In this document: positions 37,634 through 49,600 of the stretch, one piece after another
Layout of the letters: each line of letters starts with the position of its first letter
Position numbering within the stretch: the first letter of the stretch is position 1
Assembly (NCBI GenBank): GCA_016946835.1
Contig: JACVTC010000131.1
Location: 107,501-171,500 of the forward strand
Reading direction: 5' to 3'
From: Neocallimastix lanati (nom. inval.)
Lineage: Eukaryota; Neocallimastigomycota; Neocallimastigomycetes; Neocallimastigales; Neocallimastigaceae
Length of the DNA stretch: 64,000 nucleotides
Made by a program: the position numbers and the translations under genes
The notes under the pieces: model-generated
What the model saw: the letters and a program-made list of their open reading frames with translations, nothing else
Databases searched by the model: none
What the model was told of the DNA's origin: nothing

Positions 37634-37946
37634 GGTGCAATAGTGTTGTTATATTGTTTTAAAAAAAAAAAAAAATAAATTTGAGGATTAATTATACATA
37701 TTAAATATTATATTTTATTTTTTTTATAATTGGTTATTGAGCTGGTTATAATTAATAATAATAAATCATTAAATAACACAAAACTAATTTAAATTATTAA
37801 AAGGATATATAATTAGAGACAACTGGGAATTCGGACCAGAATAAAAACGAACAAGTCTTTAATTTTCCTTTATATTAAAATTATTAAAATAGGATTAGTT
37901 ATAATTGTTTAGTAATAATATTTTAGTTGAATAGTAATAATAATAA

Positions 37947-37986
<40 letters not shown>

Positions 37987-38267
37987 TATTCTATATATAG
38001 GATAATAATTATTTGTATATAATATTAATAGAGTTAGCAATAACAAAATAAAAGAGTAGAATAATAAATTATTTCACAATAGAATTATAAAAAAAAAAAA
38101 TTTAAATAAAATAAGAGATTAGTTATATATATAAAAAAAAAAAAAAAAAAAAAAAAAATTTATATTTAATAATAACTAGGAATAGGATATAAAATAAAAT
38201 AAATATAGAAAGTGTTATTGGTATTTATTATTAGTTATTTAACCAAAACGCAATAACGAATTAAAAC

Positions 38268-38298
<31 letters not shown>

Positions 38299-38310
38299 TA
38301 ACTTTCTTTT

Positions 38311-38313
38311 ATG

Positions 38314-38344
<31 letters not shown>

Positions 38345-39363
38345 AACATATTAGTAGTGATTATAATAGTATCAACAGCACTATGTCAGACGTAGATACA
38401 AAAACTCTTCCAAGGATTGGTGGATCTCGTAGGGATGCGGAACTTTGGAAATTTAGGATCAATGACTGGTTTAAGAGAGAAGGCATTACTACTGATGAAA
38501 ATAAATTTAGTTATATTATTGCCGCTGCTGAAGACGACATTGTAAGAGTGTTGAAAGAAAAAGAAGCAGAAGTAAATAGACCTCTTATATTAGATGAATG
38601 TGTAAAACTAATAAAGAAAAAGTATTGGAGAGAAAACCAAAAAGATAATAAATTACGTCAATTAAAACGTATTATTATCGAACCAAACGAAACCGTATAT
38701 GATTTCAATACCAGGTATTTAGAATTATACGACCTACTAGAGACAGAGGATAGAGCATCTATTTCGGTTATAGATTATGAAAATGCTCTTAGACCTAGGA
38801 CTCAGATTTATACTAAAATAGCTATGGAGGAATGTGATTCCCTAGAAGACGCTTGTAGTAAAGCAGAAAAATATGAGAAAATATTACATGAATCACATTA
38901 CAATAGGAATAATAGGAGGAATGAAAGAAATAATAATTATAGCATTTATTCCCCTATGAATCAACCTGTCCCTAATCTTGTAAATAATTCCAATAATTCA
39001 TGGAAAAGAAATGGTCTGAATTTTAGAAACAATAGGAATACTTCCACGAACATGCCTACCAATTTCATTCATCGAAATAATCATAATATGCCAAATAATT
39101 TTATTAATAATGGAATCAATAACCCATATAATATAAATAATAATTATTTAAATAATAGAAACAATAATAATTATAAAATTAATAACAATCAAATACCTAA
39201 TAATGATGGAATGGATGACTTGGTAAATAGAATGCAGAACTTACAGATTAAAACATGCTATTTCTGTAACCAACCTGGTCATCTTGTTAAGGATTGTACT
39301 GAATTAGCCAAAATTAAACAAGATCCAAATTTTATAAATTATTTTAATTTACAAAAAAACTGA
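38311..39363 (+). CDS. Element A Gag (gag1), intact
   Basis: 350 aa structural protein of the retrotransposon particle. It starts with a Ser run encoded by an (AGT)n microsatellite; a second ATG in frame precedes SDVDTKTLPRIGG and may be the real start. Capsid-like core (AELWKFRINDWFKREG, ECVKLIKKKYWRE, NALRP), an Asn/Arg-rich linker and a C-terminal zinc knuckle CYFCNQPGHLVKDC. It ends at TGA directly after a slippery A AAA AAC, and the -1 frame stays open beyond it. gag2 at 52299-54302 is its paralogue. Confidence 0.9.
39354..39360 (+). promoter_or_regulatory. Candidate -1 frameshift site, element A gag to pol
   Basis: Canonical slippery heptamer A AAA AAC in the gag frame, immediately followed by the gag stop TGA (39361). 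Slipping -1 enters a frame that stays open to 39625 and, after removing the B insertion and one target copy (7014 nt, a multiple of three), continues to 47021. I have not identified a downstream pseudoknot. Confidence 0.7.
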
Positions 39364-39625
39364 ATGATGGAAGAAAGCAAACTTCCCATAATCAAATTGC
39401 CACTTCTCCAGTAATAACTGCAGCAACATGGAACAATAATTATGATGCAATTATTGCTGCAGCAAAACGAAGTAGAGATGAAAAATATGCATCTCTACCT
39501 AAGGCAAAAAGAAATTATAAAAACAATAATAATATTAAAATAAATAATAACAATTACAATAACAATATAAATGAAAATAACAATAACAATTTAAATATAA
39601 GTGATAATGTTAACAATAATATCTT
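39360..39625 (+). CDS. Element A gag-pol linker, left part (-1 frame, interrupted by B)
   Basis: Open -1 frame after the gag stop, reading LNDGRKQTSHNQIATSP and an Asn-rich stretch. It is interrupted at the ATCTT target of element B and continues at 46640-47021 in the same frame as more Asn-rich linker (SNNNNENN..., then DTLENKIDIDSVELN). Confidence 0.75.
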
Positions 39626-40379
39626 TGTAAAGATATCTTTATATCTTTAATAAATTTATGTAATTCATTATTACATTAATTTATGTATGAAATTTTTTCC
39701 ACGATATCTTGAATAAAATTATGTAATTTACATTAATTTATGAATTAAAGCATATTTCAATAAATTTATGTAAACGAAAAATCATACATCAAATTTACGT
39801 ACATGAATTAAATACTTTAAATAATTATTTCTCCTTAAATTAATAATTGAAATTTAAAATTATAAATTAGAACTTAAATTATTTAAATTTATATTTATTA
39901 AATATGAAATTAAATAATTTAGTCACAAAAAATTCGCCAAATCTGTTATTGTTAAATTTTTATTTATTTAAATAGTATAGTTTAATATTATTAATAGTTT
40001 TTAGTTTAATTTTAAATTAGTTAAAATATTTAAATAGTTATAATAAAAAATAGTTAATTAGAAAATTATACTATAATTAGTTTTAGTTTAAATATTTTAT
40101 TATTTTATAAAATTAATTATTATTAATATTTAAATTGAATATATGTAAATTAAATTAATTTAATATATTAGAATATAATTAAGAAAAAATATAAATATTG
40201 TAAATTTTCTTTAATTGAAAAAATGTAATTGTTATTTTTTTATTATTTGATAGTTCATAACATAATAAGAACTATTTAATAAAAGATTTTTAATAAACCA
40301 AATATTTTTAATAAAAAGAATTTATTTAATATAGTGTTTTTGTATTATTATAATCTGTTTTAAAATAAAACACTTTATA
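39626..40379 (+). repeat. Element B 5' LTR
   Basis: TGTAAAG...CTTTATA, 754 bp, imperfect terminal inverted repeat TGTAAAG/CTTTATA. The first internal bases ATAACAATTACCCACTAAGG are conserved in element D and are presumably the primer-binding region, although they do not begin with TGG. Confidence 0.95.
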
Positions 40380-40423
40380 ATAACAATTACCCACTAAGGA
40401 TTTACAAAACACGTTATAATAGT

Positions 40424-40585
40424 ACAAGGAATTACTATTTGGGAGACTACTGTTTGGAACAATTACTATTTGGGAGACTACTGCTTAGAATAACTACTAT
40501 TTAGGAGACTACTGCTTAGAATAACTACTATTTAGGAGACTACTGCTTAGAATAACTACTATTTAGGAGACTGCTATTTAGAAAT
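40424..40585 (+). repeat. Element B leader tandem repeat (about 31-bp unit, 5 copies)
   Basis: Units of the type ACTACTATTTAGGAGACTAC repeated five times between the primer region and gag. Element D has a different tandem repeat in the same place. Confidence 0.88.
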
Positions 40586-40967
40586 ATCTACCGTTGGAAT
40601 TAATTGTTTGTATAGTTTGGCTAATTATTTCGTATAATTAATTGAGTGGCTTGAAGAATTCGCTTCTTTTTATTTGAAGTGGCTAGTAGTATTCAAGTGT
40701 AGTGATAAAAGAGGCTTTCATTTTATTTTCACTTAACAGGTAGCTTTGAGAAATTTTATTTTTTTAAAACAATTAAAAGAAATAAAAAAATTTTTAATTA
40801 TAATATTTGTCAGCATATATCGAATAACACCCCTTCAGTTGGATTGCGTTGTTTCGATTTTGCGATAATTATAATTAAAATAAATTGTTTTAAGTAATTA
40901 TTTTATTATATTTCTCAAAGTGGAAGAATTACAACGAATTTTTAATAACTTAAATTTAGAAGAAAAT

Positions 40968-43900
40968 ATGGAGCAAAACCAAGGTTCTCCATTAAAAGTG
41001 GTTAACGATCCACCAATTTTCTCGGGTCGAAGGAAGGAATTAGATGGGTTCTTAACGAGAGTGGACCTTGCAATCGAAGCCAATCCTAACAGATTCCAAA
41101 ATGATGATTCTAGAGTCCGTTTTCTAATGTCCTACCTCATTGGAAGACCTCTTGAATGGGCTTCTTGCCTCCGAAGGAATAATAACGAAGTTATCCATAA
41201 TTATGATAATTTCGTTCAAGAACTTAGAAACAACTATGGGGACCCAAACTTAGAGTCTATTGTTGCTAACGGAAAGTTATGCAACATCAAACAAAGAAGC
41301 TACGGAAGAGTGTTGGAATACATTACTGAATTCCAACGAATAAGCCAGAACTCGGATTTCAATGAGCCTGCTAAGATTTATATGTTCATTAGGGGTTTAC
41401 ATTTCAAACTTAGACAACAACTCGCTACTGTTAACCCAAATCCAAATAATTTAAATAGATTAATCAATGATGTAATAGCAATTGAAAACCTCTCCAAACG
41501 TCAGGATATTAATGAATTCTATATTAGGAATCGTAATCAGCCTAGTTCTTCCCATTCTGCTCCAAGAGATGATCCCATGGAAATTGACTTGTATAGGATC
41601 AAACAAGGGTACAGAGATGTGAGATATTTCCCCTCTCACAATTCACTGTATGTAGAAAATACAAAAAATTATGATGAAGAAAGAAGAAAAGGCTTGTGTT
41701 TTCTTTGCAAACAGCCAGGTCACTTACAATTTAATTGTTCCAACAGAAAAAGGCCAAAAGGGTTGAAGATGATTAATAAAAAGAATGAAAATAATAACCA
41801 ATCTTCCGCTACTTTGAGAAGAATCAGAAGAATCTTGGATAATGAAAATGTTCATAAGGTTAGGGAGATTATTGAAGCTGAAAATTCTCTTATTAACCAG
41901 AAAAACAATATACTAACTTTTCATTTAAAAACTAACAATATTGAAGAAGTTCCGGTTAGAGTTCTCATCGACTCTGGGTCTGATTTGAACTTTATCCACC
42001 CTAGTTTCGTCCGGGCATCTGGTATTGAATCTTCAAAAATTGAAAAATCTTTCAGAGTTACTGGCCTAGGTAACGGTATTCGTACAGTCTACAAAGAAAC
42101 GGAGAAGTGCATTCTTCGTTTCAGGAATCATTTTGAAGTATTAAAATTTTACGTTTTAGAAATTCCTGATGTTGATGTAATTCTAGGTCTACCATGGATC
42201 GAAAAGCATTGTCCATTGAACTACCATGATGCAAGAAAGATCACCTTTGGTTCTAGCTATTGTGCTTCTCACTGTAACCATGGAAAGAGGAAAAGAAGAG
42301 GTAAGAAAAGAAATAATAGAAAAAACAAATACAAACTTGTAACTACTGAAGACTTAATAAAGGAAGAAGAGATGCCTAAGGACACTCCTATTCCCTCTTT
42401 GAAAAGAAAGTATACCTGGGAATCCGATGAAGAAAAAGATGATGCTGAATACGTTAGAGGCCGCCGTGTTAAAACAATTAACAAGTCCGATGATAGTGAT
42501 CTAGAAGATAATTTTATGAATGAGTTTATTAGTGATAGTGAATTAAATTGTATTTTTAATAATAGTGATATTTCTAATTCATGTAAAAATGATAATTCAT
42601 GTAATAAAAATTTTTCATGTAATAACATAAAAAGTTTAAATAAAAATAAAAAATTGGTCGCCGAACCAACAAACTATTTTAGTAAGTGTTTTGATAATTT
42701 TAATTATTCTTACCATAAATTGAAATCGAGTGAAATTGATTCTTTAGTTGATAGTTTTAATTGTTACATTGATGTTGATATTAAAAGATGTAATTGTATT
42801 AAGAAAATACGAAAGGACAAATTTAAAATTAAATTAAATAATAATAAATCTATTGTAATTCCTTCCCATTGTTTAGATTTTGCCGCAGTCTTTAATGAAA
42901 GAAATTGTGATGTGTTGCCACCACATCGTGAGTATGATTGTGAAATTAAATTAAAGGATAATTCTAATTTATTTTATGGTCCTATCAATCCTTTAACAGA
43001 AACAGAAAGGGACGAATTAAAAAAGTATCTTAAAGAAAATTTAGAAAAAGGTTTCATTAGGAAATCTACGTCCCCAGCTGGTGCTCCTATTTTATTTGTT
43101 AGAAAAAAGGATGGCACCTTAAGATTATGTATTGATTATAGGAAGCTGAATGATATGACAATTAGAAATTCATATCCCCTCCCTTTAATCGGTGATTTAT
43201 TAGATAGAGTTAAGGGTGCTAAGTATTTTACTAAGATTTAAAGTCGGCTTATAACTTAGTAAGAATTAAAGAAGGTGACGAGTACAAAACTGCCTTTCGA
43301 ACTCGTTATGGGCATTTTGAATACCTCGTCATGCCTTTCGGGCTAAAGAATGCCCCTGCAACATTTCAACATTTTATTAATGATGTTCTCAGCGATTATT
43401 TGGATGATTTTGTTATTTACTATATTGATGATATTCTTATATATTCCAATAGTCTTGAAGAACACCACGAACATGTAAGAAAAGTTTTAAGAAAACTACT
43501 TGATAATAAGTTATATGTTAATTTAGAAAAATGTGAATTTGATGTTACGAAAACCACATTTCTTGGTTTTGTTTTATCACAAGATGGACTCGAAATGGAT
43601 AAAGAAAAAGTAAAAGCTATTCTTGATTGGCCAATCCCTACTACAGTAAAAGAAGTTCAATCTTTTATAGGTTTAAGTAATTATTACAGAATTTTCATTA
43701 AAGATTTCGCTAAAATCGCTAATCCTCTACACAAGCTTACAAGAAAAAATGTTCCTTTTAATTGGGGTCCTGATCGACAGAAAGCTTTTGATAAACTTAA
43801 AGAACTTTTTACTTCTGCACCTATCCTCAGACATCCTGATAGTAATAAGCCTTTTATTGTAGAAACTGATGCTAGCAATTTTGCGGTTGGTGCTATTCTC

Positions 43901-45870
43901 TCTCAAGAATTTGAAGGACAACTTCATCCCATTGCTTTTATCTCTACGAGCTTAACTAAGTCTCAACGTAACTATCAGATTTATGACAAAGAATTACTTG
44001 CCATAAAAGTTGCTCTCGAAGAATGGCGTCATTATTTGGAAGGTGCTCGTCATCAATTCATTATCTATACTGATCATAAGAACCTTACTTTCCCTCGGAA
44101 ACCTAAAATGCTTTCTCAACGTCAAATTAGATGGTATGAATTCTTATCAAGATTTGATTTTAAACTTGTTTATCGTGCTGGTAAAAAATCTGGTAAACCT
44201 GATCTACTTTCAAGACGTAGTGATCATTTATTTGCTAATAACTCTCGCTCCATTTCTTGTTGTGTTATTAACTATATTGATAGTAAGAAAGATTCTTTGA
44301 TAAACTCCATATTAGCTTCCTTAAAGGATGATGATCTTTTTATTCGTATTTCTAAATTCATTAGTGATGATAAAATTGATAATGCTCCAATTAAAAATAT
44401 TGATAAAGTTTCTTTTGATAAAGAAGGTTTTCTTCTATTTGATAATCTAATTTATGTTCCTAAATGTCTCCGTACTAGAGTTCTTGAATTGCATCACGAT
44501 TTTGTTTCAGCTGGTCATTTTGACATCAATAAAACTGTTGAACTTATTTCTCGCAATTTCGGGTGGCCTAAATTACATAATGATGTAAAGAAATTCATTA
44601 ATCTTGTGAAACTTGTTGTAAATCCAAAATTCCAAGACATAAGCCTTATGGATTGTTATCTCCACTTTCTACTCCTAATAGAGCTTGGTCTGACATCTCT
44701 ATGGATTTTATTGTCGAATTACCAAAATCCAAAGATATGACCACTATTATGGTTGTGGTGGATCGTTTAACTAAAATGGCTCATTTTATTCCTTTTAGAT
44801 GTTTACCTACTGCTGCTATTGCTGCCGATTCTTTTATTAATAATATTTTTAAGCTTCATGGTTTTCCGGATTCGATCATTTCTGACCGTGGTACTCAATT
44901 CACTTCTGATTTCTGGAATCGGTTATGTTCACTTCTTGATATCAATCACTCATTTTCTACTGCTAACCATCCCCAAACAGATGGTCAAACGGAGAGGGTG
45001 AACGCGATATTGGAACAATATCTACGTTGCTTCATTAATGATAGACAAAATAACTGGGTTGATCTTTTACCTTTTGCTGAATTCTCTTACAATAATACTT
45101 TGCAACAGTCTATAAATCAATCACCATTTTTTGCTAATTACGGTTTTAATCCAAAATTTAATCCAGAAATTCCTTCAAGTGATAGACCTCATAGAGCTGA
45201 TAGAAGAATTTTAGATATAAGTAGAAATATAAAATTTTTAAAAGAAAATCTAAATAAGGCTAAAGCAACTTACAAAAAGTACGCCGATATGAAGAGAATT
45301 GAACCTCCTGAATTTAAAATTGGTAACAAAGTGTGGTTACTCAAAGGGAATATTATAAATAATAAAACTACTAAAAGAAAATTGTCTGACTAAATGATAG
45401 GTCCTTTTCGAATTATTAGGAAAGTCAGCGATTTAGCTTACGAGTTAGAATTACCTAGTAATATGCGTTGTCATCCTGTCTTTCACGTTTCATTACTTGA
45501 ACCATATCATGAAAATGATTTTAAAGATAGAATTTTAAAACGTAGAAAGAACATACAACTCACTATAGACAGTACTGATAGAATTCCTGAAAAAATAATA
45601 AAGAAGAAGACTTACAATGGAAAAAATCATTATTTAATAAGATGGAAAGGTCTTGATTCTAATGATGATACTTGGATTGAAGAAGATCAAATCTTAGATC
45701 AACGACTGATTCAGGAATATTTCAGAAAACTTAGGAAAGACAAAAAGAAAATTAATAATGAAACTTATGTCAACAATGATGAATCAAATGAGTATATTGT
45801 TCGCCATAGATTTCAACCATTCGTGATTAATCTTCCTTCAAGTAATAAATCTCGCAGGAGCTCGACTTAA
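40968..45870 (+). pseudogene. Element B gag-pro-pol polyprotein, broken at three points
   Basis: ATG at 40968 (the frame is open from 40920 without an ATG). Gag core ([20 protein letters not shown]), zinc knuckle [14 protein letters not shown], protease with [16 protein letters not shown], a basic/Asn linker, RT from KGFIRKS through LCIDYRKLN. The frame breaks at about 43237 in RT (4-nt loss), resumes with MPFGLKNAPATFQ and the YIDD active site (43424 on), then RNase H (VETDASNFAVGAIL, YTDHKNLT) and the integrase zinc domain. A 1-nt loss at about 44603 shifts frame; the integrase core follows (SMDFIVEL, SDRGTQFTS, NHPQTDGQTERVN). A TAA at 45391-45393 precedes the GPFRII module and a C-terminal chromodomain (HYLIRWKGLDSNDDTWIEE), ending at 45870. 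Chromodomain integrases steer insertion toward modified chromatin. Confidence 0.93.
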
Positions 45871-45880
45871 AGGGCGAGAT

Positions 45881-46634
45881 TGTAAAGATATCTTTATATC
45901 TTTAATAAATTTATGTAATTCATTATTACATTAATTTATGTATGAAATTTTTTCCACGATATCTTGAATAAAATTATGTAATTTACATTAATTTATGAAT
46001 TAAAGCATATTTCAATAAATTTATGTAAACGAAAAATCATACATCAAATTTACGTACATGAATTAAATACTTTAAATAATTATTTCTCCTTAAATTAATA
46101 ATTGAAATTTAAAATTATAAATTAGAACTTAAATTATTTAAATTTATATTTATTAAATATGAAATTAAATAATTTAGTCACAAAAAATTCGCCAAATTTG
46201 TTATTGTTAAATTTTTTTATTTACTTAAATAGTATAGTTTAATATTATTAATAGTTTTTAGTTTAATTTTAAATTAGTTAAAATATTTAAATAGTATAAT
46301 AAAAAATAGTAATTAGAAAATTATACTATAATTAGTTTTAGTTTAAATATTTTATTATTTTATAAAATTAATTATTATTAATATTTAAATTGAATATATG
46401 TAAATTAAATTAATTTAATATATTAGAATATAATTAAGAAAAAATATAAATATTGTAAATTTTCTTTAATTGAAAAAATGTAATTGTTATTTTTTTATTA
46501 TTTGATAGTTCATAACATAATAAGAACTATTTAATAAAAGATTTTTAATAAACCAAATATTTTTAATAAAAAGAATTTATTTAATATAGTGTTTTTGTAT
46601 TATTATAATCTGTTTTAAAATAAAATACTTTATA
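45881..46634 (+). repeat. Element B 3' LTR
   Basis: 754 bp, same length as the 5' LTR, directly after the purine-rich AAAGGGCGAGA. Followed by the second ATCTT target copy. Confidence 0.95.
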
Positions 46635-46639
46635 ATCTT

Positions 46640-49600
46640 ATACAATTTACGAAATCGTAAAATTCTAAAACCAAATTTAAATAATAATATTAAGAATAAT
46701 ATTAATAATAAAGGAAGCAATAATAATAATGAAAATAATAGCAATAATAATATTAATGAAAATTTAATTAATAATAATTCAAGTAATTATAATATCAATA
46801 ATGATACATCCAACTTGACTACAAATAATAATAATAATAATAATAATATAAATAATAATAATAATAAAAAAAATAATAAAAATAATAAAAATGACACGTT
46901 GGAAAACAAAATTGACATAGATTCAGTGGAATTAAATATACCTGCATCTAATATTGGTAATAAATTTAACGATAAAAATAATAGTACAAAAATATTGGAA
47001 AAAAAAAAACTACTAGGGTAGGCCAAATCATTAAATTATTAGAGGGTATTGAACCTTATGATATTATAGAAGAATTACAAAATACCCCAGCAAATATTAC
47101 TTTGGCCCAATTAATAGGTATAAGTAGTGCCCTACGTTCAGATATCACTAAAAGTTTTAAAAAGGTAAGAACTGAAGATGATGATGCAGTGGTAGGATGT
47201 GCAGAATATCATAATGATATAGAAGAATTTGAAATAGTAAATAATCCTACCCATTGCTACGCTACAAGAGAAATTCAAGAACACGATATTGCTATTGTCA
47301 ATGGTACGGTTAATGGTCATTCTGCTGCTGTATTAATTGATGGTGGTAGTAATACAAATTTGGTAACCAGAAATTTTCTAAATAAAAATATTAAAAATTA
47401 TACCATAGTTGGTTCTACTTCTGGTAGAGTGCATCAGGCATTATCTAATACGGAAGAACGTGTTTATGAAATGGTAAAATTAGAAGTACAAATTGGTACT
47501 CTAAAAATTAATGCAGTCTTTAGAGTATTTGATAATGATGACTCAATATTTGATATAATAATTAATTTAAAAACTCAAGCAGATTATAAATTATTAGTAG
47601 ATGCAGATAGTAAATATTTATATGTAAAAAGTGGTATTAATAATGTTAATGGTGTGTTTACCTTTAGTGCGGTCCCATTGGTCCCTTTGGAAGATATGCA
47701 TGAACTTCATACACAGTGTATGTTTTGTTATATATTAGAGAATAATACTATTATTAATAATGTAATTAGTACCAATAAAATTAATACAACTAATAAAAAT
47801 AAAATTTTGGAAGAATTAATCAGCAATATGGATATTAAAGATGGAAATTTTAAAAATGAAATTAAATCCATATTAACTTCATATTCAGATGTAATAGCTA
47901 TATCTAGTGATGATTTAGAATCATCCAAATTGCTACCTCACCATATTGAATTACTAGAAGGTAGCAAGCCAATAAAACAAAAGGCATATAGGATCTCCCA
48001 GGTACAACTTTCAGCACTAAAAGAAGAATTAAAAAAATTAATAGATAAAGGATTAATTTCACCTTCTCATTCACCTTGGTCTTCACCTATTGTTTTAGTA
48101 CCAAAGAAAAATGGTAGATGGAGACTGTGCATAGATTATAGGTTATTAAATAAAATAACAAAAAGAGATGCTTATGCCATCCCTATAATTCAAGAAATTT
48201 TTGATGCATTAAAAGATGCAGTAATATTTTCTACTATTGATCTTTTTAGTGGGTATCACCAGATACCCATGTATGAAAGCGACCAAGAAATTACTTCTTT
48301 TACAACTAAATTTGGAAATTATTACTTTAAGGTAATGCCTTTTGGATTGACTAATGCTCCGGCAACCTTCCAACGCGAAATGAATAGGATTTTCTTTGAC
48401 TTAATTAATAAATGTGTTCAAATTTATCTTGACGATATTATTGTTTATTCACCATCCATTGAACAACATTTAATCGACCTAACAAATGTATTTAAAATTC
48501 TCAGAAAATTTAAATTAAAAATGAACATTGAGAAATGTCATTTTTGTGTCTTTGAAGTGGAGGCTTTAGGACATACGATTTCAAACAAAGGATTATTACC
48601 ACTAGAAAAGAAGATTGATGCAATAAAGAAATTAGATAAACCTTCTAATGTTACGGAATTACGTTCTTTTCTTGGAATGGTGGGTTACTATAGGAATTTT
48701 ATTGAAAATTATGCTACATTAACTTCTCCATTATGCAAATTACTAAGGAAAAATTCTGCTTTTGAATGGACTAATGAGCATACTACTAGTATAGAAAAAT
48801 TAAAGGAAGCTCTTTGTCAAGCACCTATTTTGTGTTATCCACGTTATGATAAACCATTTATTATACGCACTGATGCTAGTTATCAAGGAATTGGTGGTGT
48901 TTTATTGCAACTATATAATGATGAAGTAGAACACCCAGTATTTTATATTAGTCGTTCCCTGCATAAGTCAGAACTTAATTACCCAATAACAGAGTTAGAA
49001 GGTACTGCGGCATATTTTTGTGTAAATAAATTTAAACAATATATATTAGATAATCCGTTCCAAACAATACTTTATACAGATAATCAACCTTTAGTCCCTA
49101 TCATTATGAAATGCGAACCTAATACTAGTAAACACGCTCGTTGGTGTGATTTATTCAGTCAACTACAAGTAAAAGTTGTCTACCAACCAGGGAAAAGGAA
49201 TATTATTGCTGATGCATTATCTCGCATTAGAAAAAAAGAAAATATTGTAGTAAATGCTATTGTTGAAGACAATAATAATAATTTGGAAAATAATATTGAA
49301 AATAATAATAACATTGTTGATGAAAATAATGTGGAAATTATTGGTAATAACAATAATGAAGATGATCAATCAAACTTTTTGGACGAAGTCGAAAATGAAA
49401 AATATATCTCGGAATTCATGAAAAAGTTTTTAAAAGATAGAATTGTTACTATAGATGATAAAACATATATTAGAGATAAAGATAAATTAAGACTAGTGAT
49501 AGATGATTATCTAGAAAAGATAAAAATTATCGGAATGGCTCATAGAATCGGCCATGAGGGGTTACAAAAGACGTATGATAGAATTAAGAAAAATTATTAT

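Larger units (their letters stand above)
25650..37660. other. 12-kb gene-free, homopolymer-poor A+T domain
   Basis: No credible coding sequence. Unlike both flanks, where runs of 15-50 A or T are common, I find no run longer than about 9 here. The stretches not listed separately (25.8-27.9, 28.5-29.2, 29.8-31.4, 31.5-32.5, 33.25-33.6 and 36.0-36.5 kb) are A+T-rich with many short inverted repeats and probably contain older degenerate E repeats and LTRs. Hairpins I can point to: GTAACGC/GCGTTAC at 30075-30092 and ATCGGTT/AACCGAT near 30936-30958. Confidence 0.7.
39626..46634 (+). mobile_element. Full-length Ty3/gypsy chromovirus, element B (7009 bp)
   Basis: Two 754-bp LTRs (39626-40379 and 45881-46634) that differ at only a handful of positions I noticed, flanked by ATCTT (39621-39625 and 46635-46639). 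Order: leader with tandem repeats, gag, protease, RT, RNase H, integrase with chromodomain, polypurine tract AAAGGGCGAGA. A single gag-pol frame is inferred, now broken by two small deletions and one nonsense codon. It sits inside element A and is the youngest layer of the nest. Confidence 0.96.

Noticed and set aside
25650-37660. Organellar DNA inserted in the nucleus
   Set aside because: No rRNA, tRNA or respiratory gene is recognisable, and nuclear LTR insertions run through it.
40424-40585. Regular ~31-bp repeats suggestive of a CRISPR array
   Set aside because: The units are contiguous with no unique spacers, in a retrotransposon leader of a eukaryote.
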